DNA from: Paenibacillus brevis
GTDB lineage: Bacteria; Bacillota; Bacilli; Paenibacillales; Paenibacillaceae
NCBI RefSeq assembly: GCF_018919145.1
Contig: NZ_JAHLQJ010000004.1
Coordinates: 124,001-188,000 of the forward strand
Direction: 5' to 3'
Length of the DNA stretch: 64,000 bases
The position numbers and the translations under genes are program-made. The notes under the pieces were generated by a model that did no database searches, had not been told where the DNA came from, and saw only the letters and a list, made by a program, of their open reading frames with translations. This document shows positions 8,603 to 18,266 of this stretch, piece after piece (the first letter of the stretch is position 1; every line of letters begins with the position of its first letter).

Positions 8603-10150
8603 TTATTGACGAGTGCTGTAAATCTCGTTCACTTCTTTCGTAAGCTGCTCTCCTCCGCTTTTCAGCCATGCGCTGACGGCATTGTCAATCTCTTCAAGCG
8701 GAGCCTCGCCTGTTATCACCTTTACCATGGAAGACATCCATTTGGTATTCAAGGTAGTGAAGTTTACGGTTTTATTGATTTCGGTCTCGACCGCAAGTCC
8801 GAGTCCGTAATTCGGCCAATCATAGTCTTCGTTGTTATCAAGCCATTGTTCTACTGCCTCGACGTATTGCGGGTCGTTATATTTGTGGAGTTGAATTCCT
8901 TTATCGGCACGGCGGAAAAAGTTGATCGACAACAGATTGCCTGCATTTTTCGTCTCCAGCTTCTCGAAGGTTCCGTCCTCGTTCTTCTTATAGTCCACGC
9001 CTTCGACCCCCTCTTTGATCAGGTCATACCCCTCATCAGAGAGCAGGTAATCAAGCAATTTCATAATCCGCTGCTGCTTCTTCGCATCGGCTTTGGCATT
9101 GATAACGACCTTGGTCTGGCCCATGCCATCCGTCTGGGTTGCGCGAATTCCGGTGGGACCCGCCGGTGGCAGCAGCTGAACCAGCTCAGCTTGAGGTGAA
9201 TTCTTCTGGATGTTCGGCACATCCAGCCGCAGAACCTCATTCGGGTTCACCCGTTGAATCCCAACCTGGCCATTCCATAGCTTATTTCTTGCATCGGCCG
9301 GCTTCATCACAAGGAAATTGGGGTCAAGCACGCCTTCTTCATAAGCCTTTCTCAAAAATCCGATAAATGCCTTTAATTCCTCTGTCTGCGCCTGCATCGC
9401 AATCAGCTCGCCGTCCTTCAGCGCCCACTCATTGCCGAGCCCGAAGGCGCCCTGCAAATATTCGGCATTTTCGAACTTGCCGCTGTCGTTCACGATGATG
9501 GAAAATCCCGTCGTATCCTTCTTGTTGTTGCCGTCGGGATCCTCGGTCACGAAGGCTTTGGCTACCTCATAAAATTCGTCCACGGTGACAGGCATCTGCA
9601 AGCTCAGATTATCGAGCCAATCCTGCCGGATGGACATGGAAAAGAGGTGGGGGATGCTGTAATACGGAAGACCATAATAGTGCTCGCTATCGTTCAACTC
9701 TTTCCAGGCTTCCTCCGGCAGATGCTCGGTCAAATTGGCATAATCCCCGAGCAATGGCTTTACGTCCAGAAAAACGCCCTTGTCCCGCCACTGCATATAG
9801 TCCTGAGTCGTGACTCTGTACACGTCAGGCAGACTGTTCGACGCGGCCAGCACGCTGATCTTATCGTTATAGCTAGCTCCTGGAGTCCATTGAAGATCAA
9901 GCTTGACATTCAGCTTCTCATTCAGGATTTTGACAAGCTCCGAATCGTTGGACGGGCCGATCTCGGCGTATTGCGGAATCATGATCGAGATCTCCATCAG
10001 TTCTGCTCCGTTATCGGCCGAACCATCCGTCGTAGCTGAAGGAGTCGGTTCCTGCTCCTTGTTCGGACTGCTTGCCTTATTGCCGGATGAGCATGCGGAC
10101 AAGCCGCTTACAGCGAGCACTACAGCAAGGATCATCATTAGCTTCTTCAT
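8603..10150 (-). CDS. Sugar ABC transporter substrate-binding lipoprotein (LplA type)
   Basis: This 515-aa family-1 extracellular solute-binding protein has a lipobox LSAC (Cys at about residue 20), a short Ser/Asn/Pro/Glu tether, then the bilobal binding domain with the LNEKLNVKLDLQWTPG, LAASNSLPDVYRVT and DPDGNNKKDTTGFS segments. The last is a common EF-hand-like calcium loop of this group. It should deliver oligosaccharides to the LplB/LplC permeases encoded about 8 kb upstream in the same direction; the six genes between are on the same strand with short gaps. The ATG follows GAGGGG. An arabino-oligosaccharide substrate is inferred only from the neighbouring GH51 enzymes. Confidence 0.9.
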   Translation of the reverse strand: MKKLMMILAVVLAVSGLSACSSGNKASSPNKEQEPTPSATTDGSADNGAELMEISIMIPQYAEIGPSNDSELVKILNEKLNVKLDLQWTPGASYNDKISVLAASNSLPDVYRVTTQDYMQWRDKGVFLDVKPLLGDYANLTEHLPEEAWKELNDSEHYYGLPYYSIPHLFSMSIRQDWLDNLSLQMPVTVDEFYEVAKAFVTEDPDGNNKKDTTGFSIIVNDSGKFENAEYLQGAFGLGNEWALKDGELIAMQAQTEELKAFIGFLRKAYEEGVLDPNFLVMKPADARNKLWNGQVGIQRVNPNEVLRLDVPNIQKNSPQAELVQLLPPAGPTGIRATQTDGMGQTKVVINAKADAKKQQRIMKLLDYLLSDEGYDLIKEGVEGVDYKKNEDGTFEKLETKNAGNLLSINFFRRADKGIQLHKYNDPQYVEAVEQWLDNNEDYDWPNYGLGLAVETEINKTVNFTTLNTKWMSSMVKVITGEAPLEEIDNAVSAWLKSGGEQLTKEVNEIYSTRQ

Positions 10151-10166
10151 TGTTACCCCTCTTTTC

Positions 10167-12278
10167 CTATATGAATTTGATTGTCATTCGGGCTACCGAA
10201 CCGGCTGGCATGGCCAAATCGATCTTCCCGTCGGGACGTATAGGCAATTCCATCGTTGTAACGCGATAGCCCGTTTCACCATGCCAATTCTCTTGCCGCT
10301 GAAAAGGGGTATCGCTATGTTGAAGCAGAACCGTTATCTCCGCGGCTCCGTACTGCCAGTCCCCTTCCATCGTGAGCGTTCTTGCCGAAGCAAGATCCCG
10401 GTTGACTGCGAACAGCACAATTTCATCGCCTGTATCGGATATGACTGCGGCCGCGTCGATGTAGGGAACATGGTTCATCGGGCGGATTCTGACCCAGGTC
10501 GCGGGCATATCAAAGCCGCTGCCTTCCGCCTCCAATTCCAGCAACCGCCATCCCGTATCCAAACGCAGAAAAGGCTCGGCATACATACGCGATGTGTCGT
10601 TGCCCGGATTCACTGGCCTCATATCGACGGGATACGCCCGGGAATACAGGGTATTATCCCTTTGATACGCATATTGAACGGCATCGCCTTGCCGCAGGAA
10701 CACGTTGAGCATAGAAGCAACATAACAAGCATGCGCCATCGTTTCGTATTCCGCCTTGGGCCAGTCCGCATCCGTCTCCGGCTCCAGGTTCCATTCGCCG
10801 ATCTCGAGAGGAAGCCGCGGGAAGCCGAACGTTGCGGCTAATTGCTTGAGCTCCGCGATCAGCTTCTCATATTGGCTAGGGTAAGCGACCAATACCTGAT
10901 TGTAGAACACGGCATCCGCCCGATTGTCCTCCAGCCATTGCTTGCGCAGCCCGGCATCACGAATGCCGCGGGTGTATTGGTGGATATCCAGGCCGTCCAT
11001 AAAGGCCGGGCCGGCGATTTCGAACAGTCTTTGATTCCAAAGGGGCGGCTGCCCGGGGATTTCCGAATAATCGACGTACATCGGATCTTCGCCTGCAATG
11101 ATAATCGAAATCGTTGGATCGGCCTGTTTCATTGCCGTATAATACGCCTGAATCCGCTTGGAAAAATCAATGGAATCCGTGTAGCCGAATTGATAATCGC
11201 CATAGCTTTCGTTGCCGACCTGCCACAGCTTGACGTTCCACGGTTCGGGGTAACCATGCTCAGCGCGAAGCCGGCCCATGGGCGAATCCATGCTTCCATT
11301 GACATATTCCACCCATTCCGCCGCGAGCTCGGGAGGCAGGTCCCGGCTAAACCCCACATTCAAGAAGGGCTCCGTGCCGGTCAATTGGCAGAAGCGTAAA
11401 AATTCGTTCGTTCCGAAATAGTTCGGCTCCAAGCCGCCCCAGTTCAAGTTATCCCGGACAGGACGCCGTTCCCAGGGACCGATGCCGTCCTTCCAGTTGT
11501 ACTCGTTCGCATAATTGCCGCCCCACCGAATGGAAGTGACATTATATTTCTGGAGCAGCCCGATCGTCGCCGGATTGAATATCCCTTCGACCGCGTCGCC
11601 CGATGCCAGCATCACCCAATCCAGATCGATGTCTCCGGCAGCTTCCGCCTCCGCGGTCAGACTTAGCCGGTATTCTCCGAACGGGGAATCACTATAGCGG
11701 AATTCGCTCGCCCGGCTCAGAAGCAACGTCACCTCGTAACGCTCCCACTCTGTACTGAGCCGGAGCTTCTTTTCACTTAGACAGACACCGGCCTTATCTT
11801 CCAGCGCAGCCTGCAGAATCGCTCCGGGACTGGTTGCCCGTGCATACACCTTCAGACGGTATTCCAGCGTTCGCTCATCATGCAGCGTGATCCGCTGGAC
11901 AATTCCCCTCCGCTCCCCGGCCGCGAAAAGCTTGAACCTTTGAAATCGCTTCCATTCTGACTTGCCGTGCAGCCCGCCCTCAAGCTGCTCAAACGCGCCA
12001 TCCCGGAAATGAATCGGTTCCCAGGGATAGGCTAGTCCGGATGTAAACGGCGTATCTCTGTACATCACCTCGGTTCGCATCGTCCAGGGCAGGTTGGAGC
12101 CGTCCTTCTTTCGTTTGGAGTACCATTGCTCGAATGAACCGTTGGCGATGCAATCCTCGACAATCCCCGGATAAGTATCCCTTCCGTTCATCTCAAAAAA
12201 CTTGCCAAAGATGTTCTTGTCGACACGCCACCCGCTTAGCTTGCCGGGAGCCCGACTAATTCGCACCTGTGCATCCAT
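10167..12278 (-). CDS. Alpha-L-arabinofuranosidase-like GH51 enzyme, divergent
   Basis: This 703-aa protein lacks a signal peptide. N-terminal sandwich (about 1-225) is followed by a clan GH-A TIM barrel (about 230-560) with the acid/base Glu357 in QVGNES and the nucleophile Glu495 in EIGEWN, then a C-terminal sandwich. It resembles the GH51 arabinofuranosidases but differs from the other two in this window. It opens with DKNIFGKFFEMNGRDTYPG rather than the PYLFGHFIEDI motif and has LSIRWGGNYANEY-like rather than MRLGGNY loops, so it may prefer another furanoside or a branched substrate. ATG with AGGAGGGGTGAT directly before it. It lies between a canonical GH51 gene and the binding lipoprotein of the same locus. 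Confidence 0.8.
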   Translation of the reverse strand: MDAQVRISRAPGKLSGWRVDKNIFGKFFEMNGRDTYPGIVEDCIANGSFEQWYSKRKKDGSNLPWTMRTEVMYRDTPFTSGLAYPWEPIHFRDGAFEQLEGGLHGKSEWKRFQRFKLFAAGERRGIVQRITLHDERTLEYRLKVYARATSPGAILQAALEDKAGVCLSEKKLRLSTEWERYEVTLLLSRASEFRYSDSPFGEYRLSLTAEAEAAGDIDLDWVMLASGDAVEGIFNPATIGLLQKYNVTSIRWGGNYANEYNWKDGIGPWERRPVRDNLNWGGLEPNYFGTNEFLRFCQLTGTEPFLNVGFSRDLPPELAAEWVEYVNGSMDSPMGRLRAEHGYPEPWNVKLWQVGNESYGDYQFGYTDSIDFSKRIQAYYTAMKQADPTISIIIAGEDPMYVDYSEIPGQPPLWNQRLFEIAGPAFMDGLDIHQYTRGIRDAGLRKQWLEDNRADAVFYNQVLVAYPSQYEKLIAELKQLAATFGFPRLPLEIGEWNLEPETDADWPKAEYETMAHACYVASMLNVFLRQGDAVQYAYQRDNTLYSRAYPVDMRPVNPGNDTSRMYAEPFLRLDTGWRLLELEAEGSGFDMPATWVRIRPMNHVPYIDAAAVISDTGDEIVLFAVNRDLASARTLTMEGDWQYGAAEITVLLQHSDTPFQRQENWHGETGYRVTTMELPIRPDGKIDLAMPAGSVARMTIKFI

Positions 12279-12383
12279 ATCACCCCTCCTCTAGCTATGG
12301 TCCTGAGTTGGCCTGCTTAAATCTTGCCAACTCAAGTATGCCATGCGGCCGGAGCTGATTTCGTTACACAGAAACTCGAAAAC

Positions 12384-14438
12384 TTATCCGATTCTATTGG
12401 ATGCTGACCGGATAGCCGGATCCCGATTCAAGCTGAGCTCCAAGACGTATACGGAATGCGGCCGAAGCTCAGCCTTCCAGATGAAACCGTCCAACTGGAC
12501 CTCCCGTACCTTCTCACGCAGCAAATCCGGTTGCCCGATCGTATTGCACAGCTCGTAATCTTGCCCGGCCAGTTCGTGGACGACTGCCGCCCCCTCCGGC
12601 TTCCAAGACGACAGGTCGCATACAAGGGACAGAGCATCCAAAGAACGGTTCACGATGAACACATTAAGCGTTTCGGTATTTTCGGAGATTGTACTGACAA
12701 CATCCAGCTTGCTTAAATGTTCCAATCGAAGCGGGAGCAAGCACGGCCCTGCATTGAACGTATCACATTCCACTTCCGCAGCGACGAGACGATGGCTGCT
12801 CCGGCCTGCATACATTTTCAGCAGATGATAAGTTGCCGTCCCGAATACGCCTTCTCCCTGGCCGCTCCACCCCGGCTTTTTCATCCGCTCATAGGAATCG
12901 CCGACCCGGATGCATCCGCCCACCCAGCCATTGACCAAATCGGAGAAATTCGCGATTTCGACCAGATCGCTCCGGCGCATCATCTCGTTCAGCAGAGAAG
13001 CGTTGGCGATTGCAGCTTCCAAGGTATGCGCATTCGGCAAGTCGGGATTAGGGAAGTACATCGTGTTCCATTCCGTGACCGCAAGCTTCACGTGATTCAG
13101 CTCATCCCTGCTCCGGATCATGGCTTCGGCCTCGCCGAATATCGATCCCGCGACTTCCGCGAACGCAACGATTGCCTGGAATCTCTCCGCTCCCGGTGTA
13201 CCGGCGTCCACCTTAAAAAAGTTCTTTCCTTGATACATATGGAACGTGAGATAATCCATCTGTGCCCCGGCGAGCTCCAGCACCTTCCTGTTCCAGCCGG
13301 GCACCAAGGATTCCCGGGCCGTTCCGCAGCCAAGCAGCTTGATCGCAGGGTCCTTTTCCTTCATAGCCGAAGCGAACCGGATAAACTTCTCCGCGTATTG
13401 CTCGGGCGTACAGACGCCTGCCTGCCAGGATCCATACATCTCATTGCCGACCTCCCAGTAGCGGACCCCATACGGTTCGGGATGGCCGTTCGCGGCTCGC
13501 GCTGCGCCCATAGGCGTATCGATGGCGCCATTGCAATACTCGACCCACCTTGCGGCCTCCTCCGGGGTCCCTGTTCCCATATTGACGCAGATTTGCGGCT
13601 CTACCCCAAGCTGTCTGCATAGGTCGATAAATTCATCGGTACCGAAATACTTGTGCACATGCCCGGCATTCTCCCAGGCCTCATTGATATAGTTGGGCCG
13701 CAGCACTGCCGGACCGACAAAATCCTCCCAATGGTAGAGACTGATATAGTTGCCGCCTAGCCGCATAATGCCGCAATTCAGGTCCCGGGTCATCTCATAG
13801 ACTTCCTGCTTCAATAGTGCGGTCATCCGCTCCGGAAGCAAGGAGATATGATCGAACCAGACCATTCCCGTCGAGACCGAGTCTTCCCATTCCCCGGCAG
13901 GCAGCGGGATCGCCCAGATCTGCAGCTCGGCATTGCGGCAGCTTCGAGAGGAGATGACTTCTCCCTCCAAGCTCGCCCACTGGTGGCTGCGTACATCCAG
14001 CTCCGTACTGCCAATAAGCTCTCCGCTGCTCCGGTCCGTCAGTTTGATGTGCAATTTTATGATTTCGCGCGTGGCTCTCACGATCACTTTCAACCGGTAA
14101 GCCTGGCCATCCGTCACCTCCATGCGTTGCCCGATTCCTGCCGCGGCCCGGTCTTTGTTGAACAACCTGATCTTCTGGCTATGACCTCCATGCCCTCTTG
14201 CCGCGGGCTCCAGGGCGTATTGGGTATGCCTCCCGTAACCGAGCGGATACCATCCGTCCGATACGCCATCCCCATTCCGATCCTCTTCCTCAAAGTCCAT
14301 ATTTCGAATCGGAAACGCCAGCATTGCGGTCATATGGTCATCGATATCCTCAATGAAATGTCCAAAAAGGTAAGGACTGACGGTATGGTCCGAGATTTCT
14401 TTGCCTAAGGTAATTCGTGCTTGATTTGCGGGTTTCAT
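12384..14438 (-). CDS. Alpha-L-arabinofuranosidase (GH51)
   Basis: This 684-aa intracellular enzyme removes terminal arabinofuranosyl groups from imported arabino-oligosaccharides. N-terminal PYLFGHFIEDIDDHM motif, a carbohydrate-binding-like insert (about 60-200), TIM barrel with acid/base Glu333 (WEVGNE) and nucleophile Glu456 (VTEWN), and a C-terminal beta-sandwich. Both catalytic residues are present. It is a close paralogue of the GH51 gene at 22712-24724 (shared AMLAFPxxxMDFE and NGWVGGCIRVGD segments). ATG after GGAGG. It directly follows the YesM-type sensor gene by 42 nt, and about 100 nt separate it from the next enzyme gene. Confidence 0.92.
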   Translation of the reverse strand: MKPANQARITLGKEISDHTVSPYLFGHFIEDIDDHMTAMLAFPIRNMDFEEEDRNGDGVSDGWYPLGYGRHTQYALEPAARGHGGHSQKIRLFNKDRAAAGIGQRMEVTDGQAYRLKVIVRATREIIKLHIKLTDRSSGELIGSTELDVRSHQWASLEGEVISSRSCRNAELQIWAIPLPAGEWEDSVSTGMVWFDHISLLPERMTALLKQEVYEMTRDLNCGIMRLGGNYISLYHWEDFVGPAVLRPNYINEAWENAGHVHKYFGTDEFIDLCRQLGVEPQICVNMGTGTPEEAARWVEYCNGAIDTPMGAARAANGHPEPYGVRYWEVGNEMYGSWQAGVCTPEQYAEKFIRFASAMKEKDPAIKLLGCGTARESLVPGWNRKVLELAGAQMDYLTFHMYQGKNFFKVDAGTPGAERFQAIVAFAEVAGSIFGEAEAMIRSRDELNHVKLAVTEWNTMYFPNPDLPNAHTLEAAIANASLLNEMMRRSDLVEIANFSDLVNGWVGGCIRVGDSYERMKKPGWSGQGEGVFGTATYHLLKMYAGRSSHRLVAAEVECDTFNAGPCLLPLRLEHLSKLDVVSTISENTETLNVFIVNRSLDALSLVCDLSSWKPEGAAVVHELAGQDYELCNTIGQPDLLREKVREVQLDGFIWKAELRPHSVYVLELSLNRDPAIRSASNRIG

Positions 14439-14480
14439 ATGAAGTTCCTCCTTGTATTCCCATCATTTTGCGAGTGATAG

Positions 14481-16331
14481 CTATTCCTCCAAGCCGTTCC
14501 TTCCTTGCATCGGGACCCGAATGGAAATGACTGTCCCCCGGCCTTGGAATGAAGTAATTGCCAGCCCATACCGCGCGCCGTGATGCAATACAAGCCTGGC
14601 ATGCACATTGGCAATGCCAAGCGACGGGCTGCTCATTAGCGTTTCATCCGTATGATCGGCAATTCTGTCCAAGCGCCTGCGGAGCTTCTCGAGCCTGTCA
14701 GGCGCGAAGCCATCGCCATGATCCGCTACCTCGATAATGAGATCACCCGACTCATTATAGGCGCTGACGATTACGGTTCCGATGCCTTGCTTGGGCTCGA
14801 TGGCATATTTCACGGCATTCTCCACGATCGGCTGAATCGAGCATTTCACAATCCGTTCCTTGTAGTACTTCTCATGCACATAAAATTTGTACTGAAAATG
14901 CCTCGGAAAGCGGATGTTTACAATTTCAAGATATTTCCGCGCATGCTCAAGCTCCTCTTGAAGCGAGACAAACGGCTCCTTGATCGAAGCCGTATACCGG
15001 TAGTAGTCGCCGAGGTTCTTGGCAATGACCTGGATTCGTTCGTTCCTCTCCACATAGGCGAGGCTATTGATAATTTCCAGGGTGTTATACAGCAAATGAG
15101 GATTGATTTGATTTTGCAGCGCATGGATCATCGCTTCCTTTTGCCCGAGCACAATGTTCATTTCGTTCACTTTCATTCTGCTGACCGTCTCGATAAGTTC
15201 ATTTAACCGGCGCGTCATCCGGTTGTAGCTATGGCTAAGCAATTGAATTTCATCCTTGCCCGGTATTACCGGCGCTCTTACATCCAGGTTTCCCCGTTCC
15301 ACCTGCTCCATTAGTTCCTTCAGCCTGCGAAGCGGGCGTGAGAACAGCTGCGCTATGATCGGTACGACGATGATTACGACCATGACAAGGATAAACACCG
15401 AAGCCATGACCGCATTGCGCGCCACCTTGATGCCGCTGGCCATTTCTTCGAAAGGAATCATGGCGACCAGCTTCCATTCCGCCATTTCAGAATCGCTGCT
15501 GGCAATCAGCATTTCTGTATCATCTATCCATTGGACATCCGAGGTTTGGGTCAGATCCAATTCCGCAAGGCTCGTGGTCGAGACCGGTTTGCCAAGAAGC
15601 CCCGGATCGGGATGATAGACGATTGTCCCATCCTTTGACACGATGAAAATATAGCCTTTGTTGGCAAGCGACGGGCTGACGATGGATTTTTCCAGCTCCC
15701 TTGTACGCAGATTAATGACCAGATTTCCGATATATCGCACCGAGTCCGTCGAATAGATCGGTAGAATTAAAGAGATAACGTATTTGCCCGTCAATTCCGA
15801 GAGATGCGTAGGCAGCACTCTTAGCTGCTCTTCCGGCTCAGGACGGAACCAAGGCTGATCCCGGAAGGGATTCCCGGAAGGATTTACATTTTGCAGATTG
15901 GATACGACCCGTCCGTCCGCTGCGACCAGGAACATGCTGTCCACCTCGTTGTAATTGAGCGCGACATAATTGTTCATCACATCCTGCAGATCGGCCTGGA
16001 GCGAAAGCGAGGTCGAGCCTTCGCTGACCAGCCAGTTCTGAATAATACCAATATGCTCTGCGGAACGGGTAATATCGTTGCGGTTCGGAAGCGGCCCGGC
16101 CAGCATGGAGGACACCGAGGTGCTCATCTGGGCAAAGTACAGCTCCAGTTGGCGGTTAAGACGGTAAGAAGTATCGCCCGCGAACTGAAAAAAGTCTCTC
16201 TTCGCTGCCTTTGTATAAAAATATTGTGAAAAAGCCCCTGTCAATGCGACGGCGGTCAGAATTGCCGTAAGCAGGATGACAATGAGCTTCGTCTTGATCG
16301 AATAGCGGCTGATCCATTGTCCCCATCTCAT
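14481..16331 (-). CDS. YesM-type sensor histidine kinase
   Basis: This 616-aa membrane sensor has a TM helix near residues 15-35, an extracellular Cache-type sensing region (about 40-290), a second TM helix (about 295-320) and a HAMP linker. The His_kinase domain follows (NQINPHLLYNTLEIINS, His about residue 408) and then the HATPase_c domain (PIVENAVKYAI and GDGFAPD boxes). It overlaps the stop of its response-regulator gene by 4 nt (ATGA), so the pair is translationally coupled with the regulator first. It probably senses extracellular sugars or a binding-protein complex and controls the surrounding arabinan locus. Signal identity is unknown. Confidence 0.93.
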   Translation of the reverse strand: MRWGQWISRYSIKTKLIVILLTAILTAVALTGAFSQYFYTKAAKRDFFQFAGDTSYRLNRQLELYFAQMSTSVSSMLAGPLPNRNDITRSAEHIGIIQNWLVSEGSTSLSLQADLQDVMNNYVALNYNEVDSMFLVAADGRVVSNLQNVNPSGNPFRDQPWFRPEPEEQLRVLPTHLSELTGKYVISLILPIYSTDSVRYIGNLVINLRTRELEKSIVSPSLANKGYIFIVSKDGTIVYHPDPGLLGKPVSTTSLAELDLTQTSDVQWIDDTEMLIASSDSEMAEWKLVAMIPFEEMASGIKVARNAVMASVFILVMVVIIVVPIIAQLFSRPLRRLKELMEQVERGNLDVRAPVIPGKDEIQLLSHSYNRMTRRLNELIETVSRMKVNEMNIVLGQKEAMIHALQNQINPHLLYNTLEIINSLAYVERNERIQVIAKNLGDYYRYTASIKEPFVSLQEELEHARKYLEIVNIRFPRHFQYKFYVHEKYYKERIVKCSIQPIVENAVKYAIEPKQGIGTVIVSAYNESGDLIIEVADHGDGFAPDRLEKLRRRLDRIADHTDETLMSSPSLGIANVHARLVLHHGARYGLAITSFQGRGTVISIRVPMQGRNGLEE

Positions 16332-17341
16332 AGGCCGAGACCCTTTCGGTATTCGTTAGGAGTCATGGACATCACTTGCTTGAATACGCGGTTAAAATAA
16401 GGCAGCGATACAAACCCTACATCCTCTGCGATTTCATAGATTTTCATATCGGAGTTGCGAAGGAGCTCCATCGCCTTGTCCATGCGCAATTGATTAAAGT
16501 AATGGATGAAGCTTCGCCCCGTATACTGCTTGAACAGCACGCCGAAGTAAGATGCGCTTAAATTGGAGTAATCGGCGATCTCCTTCAGCGTGATCTCGTC
16601 TTGAAGGTGAGCCTCCAAATACTCGCAGGCACGGGCGATTACGAGCCGCATGTTGCTGCCTGCGAATTGAGAGTATCTTTTGATCCATTCATGCAATAGT
16701 TGGTGGATGAACAGACGAACATGATGACGGCTCATTTCCGCAGGCGGCTCGGTATTTGGATATGCCGGGTCAATCGCTTTGATGCAATCCGCAAGCTTCG
16801 CCAAGAAAATATGGATGTAGCTGATTCTGACTCCGTGTTCTTTGGCCAGAGAGAAGAACATATCGTCGATTATGCGGTCAGCCTGCTTGAAGAGCTGAAC
16901 GGAATGAAGTCCTGGCATGCCGTCGATGAACAATTGAATGTCGAGCAGTATTTGATTGGAAGCTGCGAACGACTCCAGTCTCCCCAGCGAGCGGGTAATT
17001 GCGTCGTGAAGCTCCTGCTCCGAGATCGGCTTCAGCAGGTATTCGCTGACCTGAAGACGGATCGCATTTTGCGCATACGGGAAATTATCGTGCCCGCTGA
17101 GAATTAGCGCAACGATAGGAAGCTTATGTGTTCGGACCCGCTGAATCAATTCCAGTCCGTCGGCATCAGGCAGCTGAATATCGGTTATCAGCAAGGTCGG
17201 CCATTGGTCCTGAATGATCCGCCAGCCCTCCTCGCAGGTGGAGGCTTCGCCAATCACCTTGAAGCCGTCCAGCTGCTGCACCATTTCCACGATGGCATCC
17301 CGTATCAACGGCTCGTCCTCCACGACAAGCACATGGTACAT
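16328..17341 (-). CDS. YesN-type response regulator with AraC DNA-binding domain
   Basis: This 337-aa regulator has a receiver domain (about 1-120) with the phospho-acceptor Asp in LLITDIQLPDADG and the conserved Lys in YLLKPI, a variable linker, and a C-terminal AraC double helix-turn-helix (about 235-337; IADYSNLSASYFGVLFKQYTG and IAEDVGFVSLPYFNRVFKQ). I choose the ATG at 17341 (MYHVLVVEDE), 8 nt after AAGGGG. The in-frame GTG at 17350 lies within that ribosome site. It is coupled to the downstream sensor kinase and placed after the two permease genes, so it is the likely activator of this locus. Confidence 0.93.
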   Translation of the reverse strand: MYHVLVVEDEPLIRDAIVEMVQQLDGFKVIGEASTCEEGWRIIQDQWPTLLITDIQLPDADGLELIQRVRTHKLPIVALILSGHDNFPYAQNAIRLQVSEYLLKPISEQELHDAITRSLGRLESFAASNQILLDIQLFIDGMPGLHSVQLFKQADRIIDDMFFSLAKEHGVRISYIHIFLAKLADCIKAIDPAYPNTEPPAEMSRHHVRLFIHQLLHEWIKRYSQFAGSNMRLVIARACEYLEAHLQDEITLKEIADYSNLSASYFGVLFKQYTGRSFIHYFNQLRMDKAMELLRNSDMKIYEIAEDVGFVSLPYFNRVFKQVMSMTPNEYRKGLGL

Positions 17342-17389
17342 TTTGATCACCCCTTCTAGCTGGCTTCCGTTTTATTGCGTTGATTGCGG

Positions 17390-18262
17390 TTAACCTTTAA
17401 TCGAACCCATCATCATCCCTTTACTGAAGTGCTTCTGCATGAACGGATACACCGCAATCAGAGGCAATGCGGCCAAGAGGATGACAGCATGCTTTACGGC
17501 CTCCGTATAGAGGTAACCGGAATCGGTTACCGAGAGGCCAAGCTCGGACGGATTCACAATCAGCACTTGGCGCAAAAACACCTGGAGCGGATAACTGTTC
17601 GTATCGTTCAGATATAAAACCGCCTGAAAATACGTGTTCCAGTTCACCACGGTATAAAACAAAGTAAACGTAATGATCGTCGGCATAGAGACCGGCAAAA
17701 TGATCCGCAGCAAAATATTGAACTCGCCGCAGCCGTCAATTCGGGCGGACTCCTTCAGTTCCTTCGGCAGCGTCTGGAAATAGCTTCTGATAATAATCAT
17801 ATTGAACGGCGCGATAGCATTGACAAGCCAAATGGACCAGTAAGAATCGATTAATCCAAGCCCATGCACAACCAGGTAAGTCGGAATCATTCCGCCGTGA
17901 AACAGCATCGTGAACAGCACCATGAAGTTAATGACGGTTCTGCCCTTCAAGTCTTGCTGGGCCAGCCCATAAGCCATCAGTACCGTCAATGTAATGTTGA
18001 TTGTCGTTCCAACGACAGTCAGGGTTACCGCATTCCAGAAGGAAGTGGTGAATTGCTCATTATCGAGCAAGAACCGGTAGGCGTCCAGCGTCCACTCTTT
18101 CGGCCACAGCACGGCTCCCCTCATTAGAAGTTCTTTATCCGAAGCAAAGGAGCTGAAGATGGTAAGCGCAAAAGGAAATGCAACCGCCAATGCCAAGATA
18201 AGCAAAATGACGACAACGGCCAACTGGAAAACAAGTTCTTTGACGTTTCGTATTTTCGGCAT
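17390..18262 (-). CDS. Carbohydrate ABC transporter permease (LplC/YtcP type)
   Basis: This 290-aa inner permease has six predicted TM helices and the binding-protein-dependent transport EAA loop (ELKESARIDGCGEFNILLRIILPVSMP). It ends in the KHFSKGMMMGSIKG tail typical of YtcP/LplC proteins. The start is ATG 18262 (MPKIRNVKEL), 4 nt after the stop of the partner permease and preceded by AGAGGGAG. A longer reading upstream would overlap that gene and has no ribosome site. It pairs with the LplB-type permease to import oligosaccharides. No ATPase is encoded nearby, as usual for this class, which uses a shared MsmX-like ATPase. Confidence 0.93.
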   Translation of the reverse strand: MPKIRNVKELVFQLAVVVILLILALAVAFPFALTIFSSFASDKELLMRGAVLWPKEWTLDAYRFLLDNEQFTTSFWNAVTLTVVGTTINITLTVLMAYGLAQQDLKGRTVINFMVLFTMLFHGGMIPTYLVVHGLGLIDSYWSIWLVNAIAPFNMIIIRSYFQTLPKELKESARIDGCGEFNILLRIILPVSMPTIITFTLFYTVVNWNTYFQAVLYLNDTNSYPLQVFLRQVLIVNPSELGLSVTDSGYLYTEAVKHAVILLAALPLIAVYPFMQKHFSKGMMMGSIKG

Positions 18263-18266
18263 AAGC

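Noticed and set aside
12717..13622. Long open frame of 301 codons opposite the GH51 gene
   Set aside because: It is antisense to a well-supported GH51 gene and has no family motif or ribosome site. GC-rich codon bias opens such frames; the same holds for 862-1539, 9903-10841 and 22077-22739.
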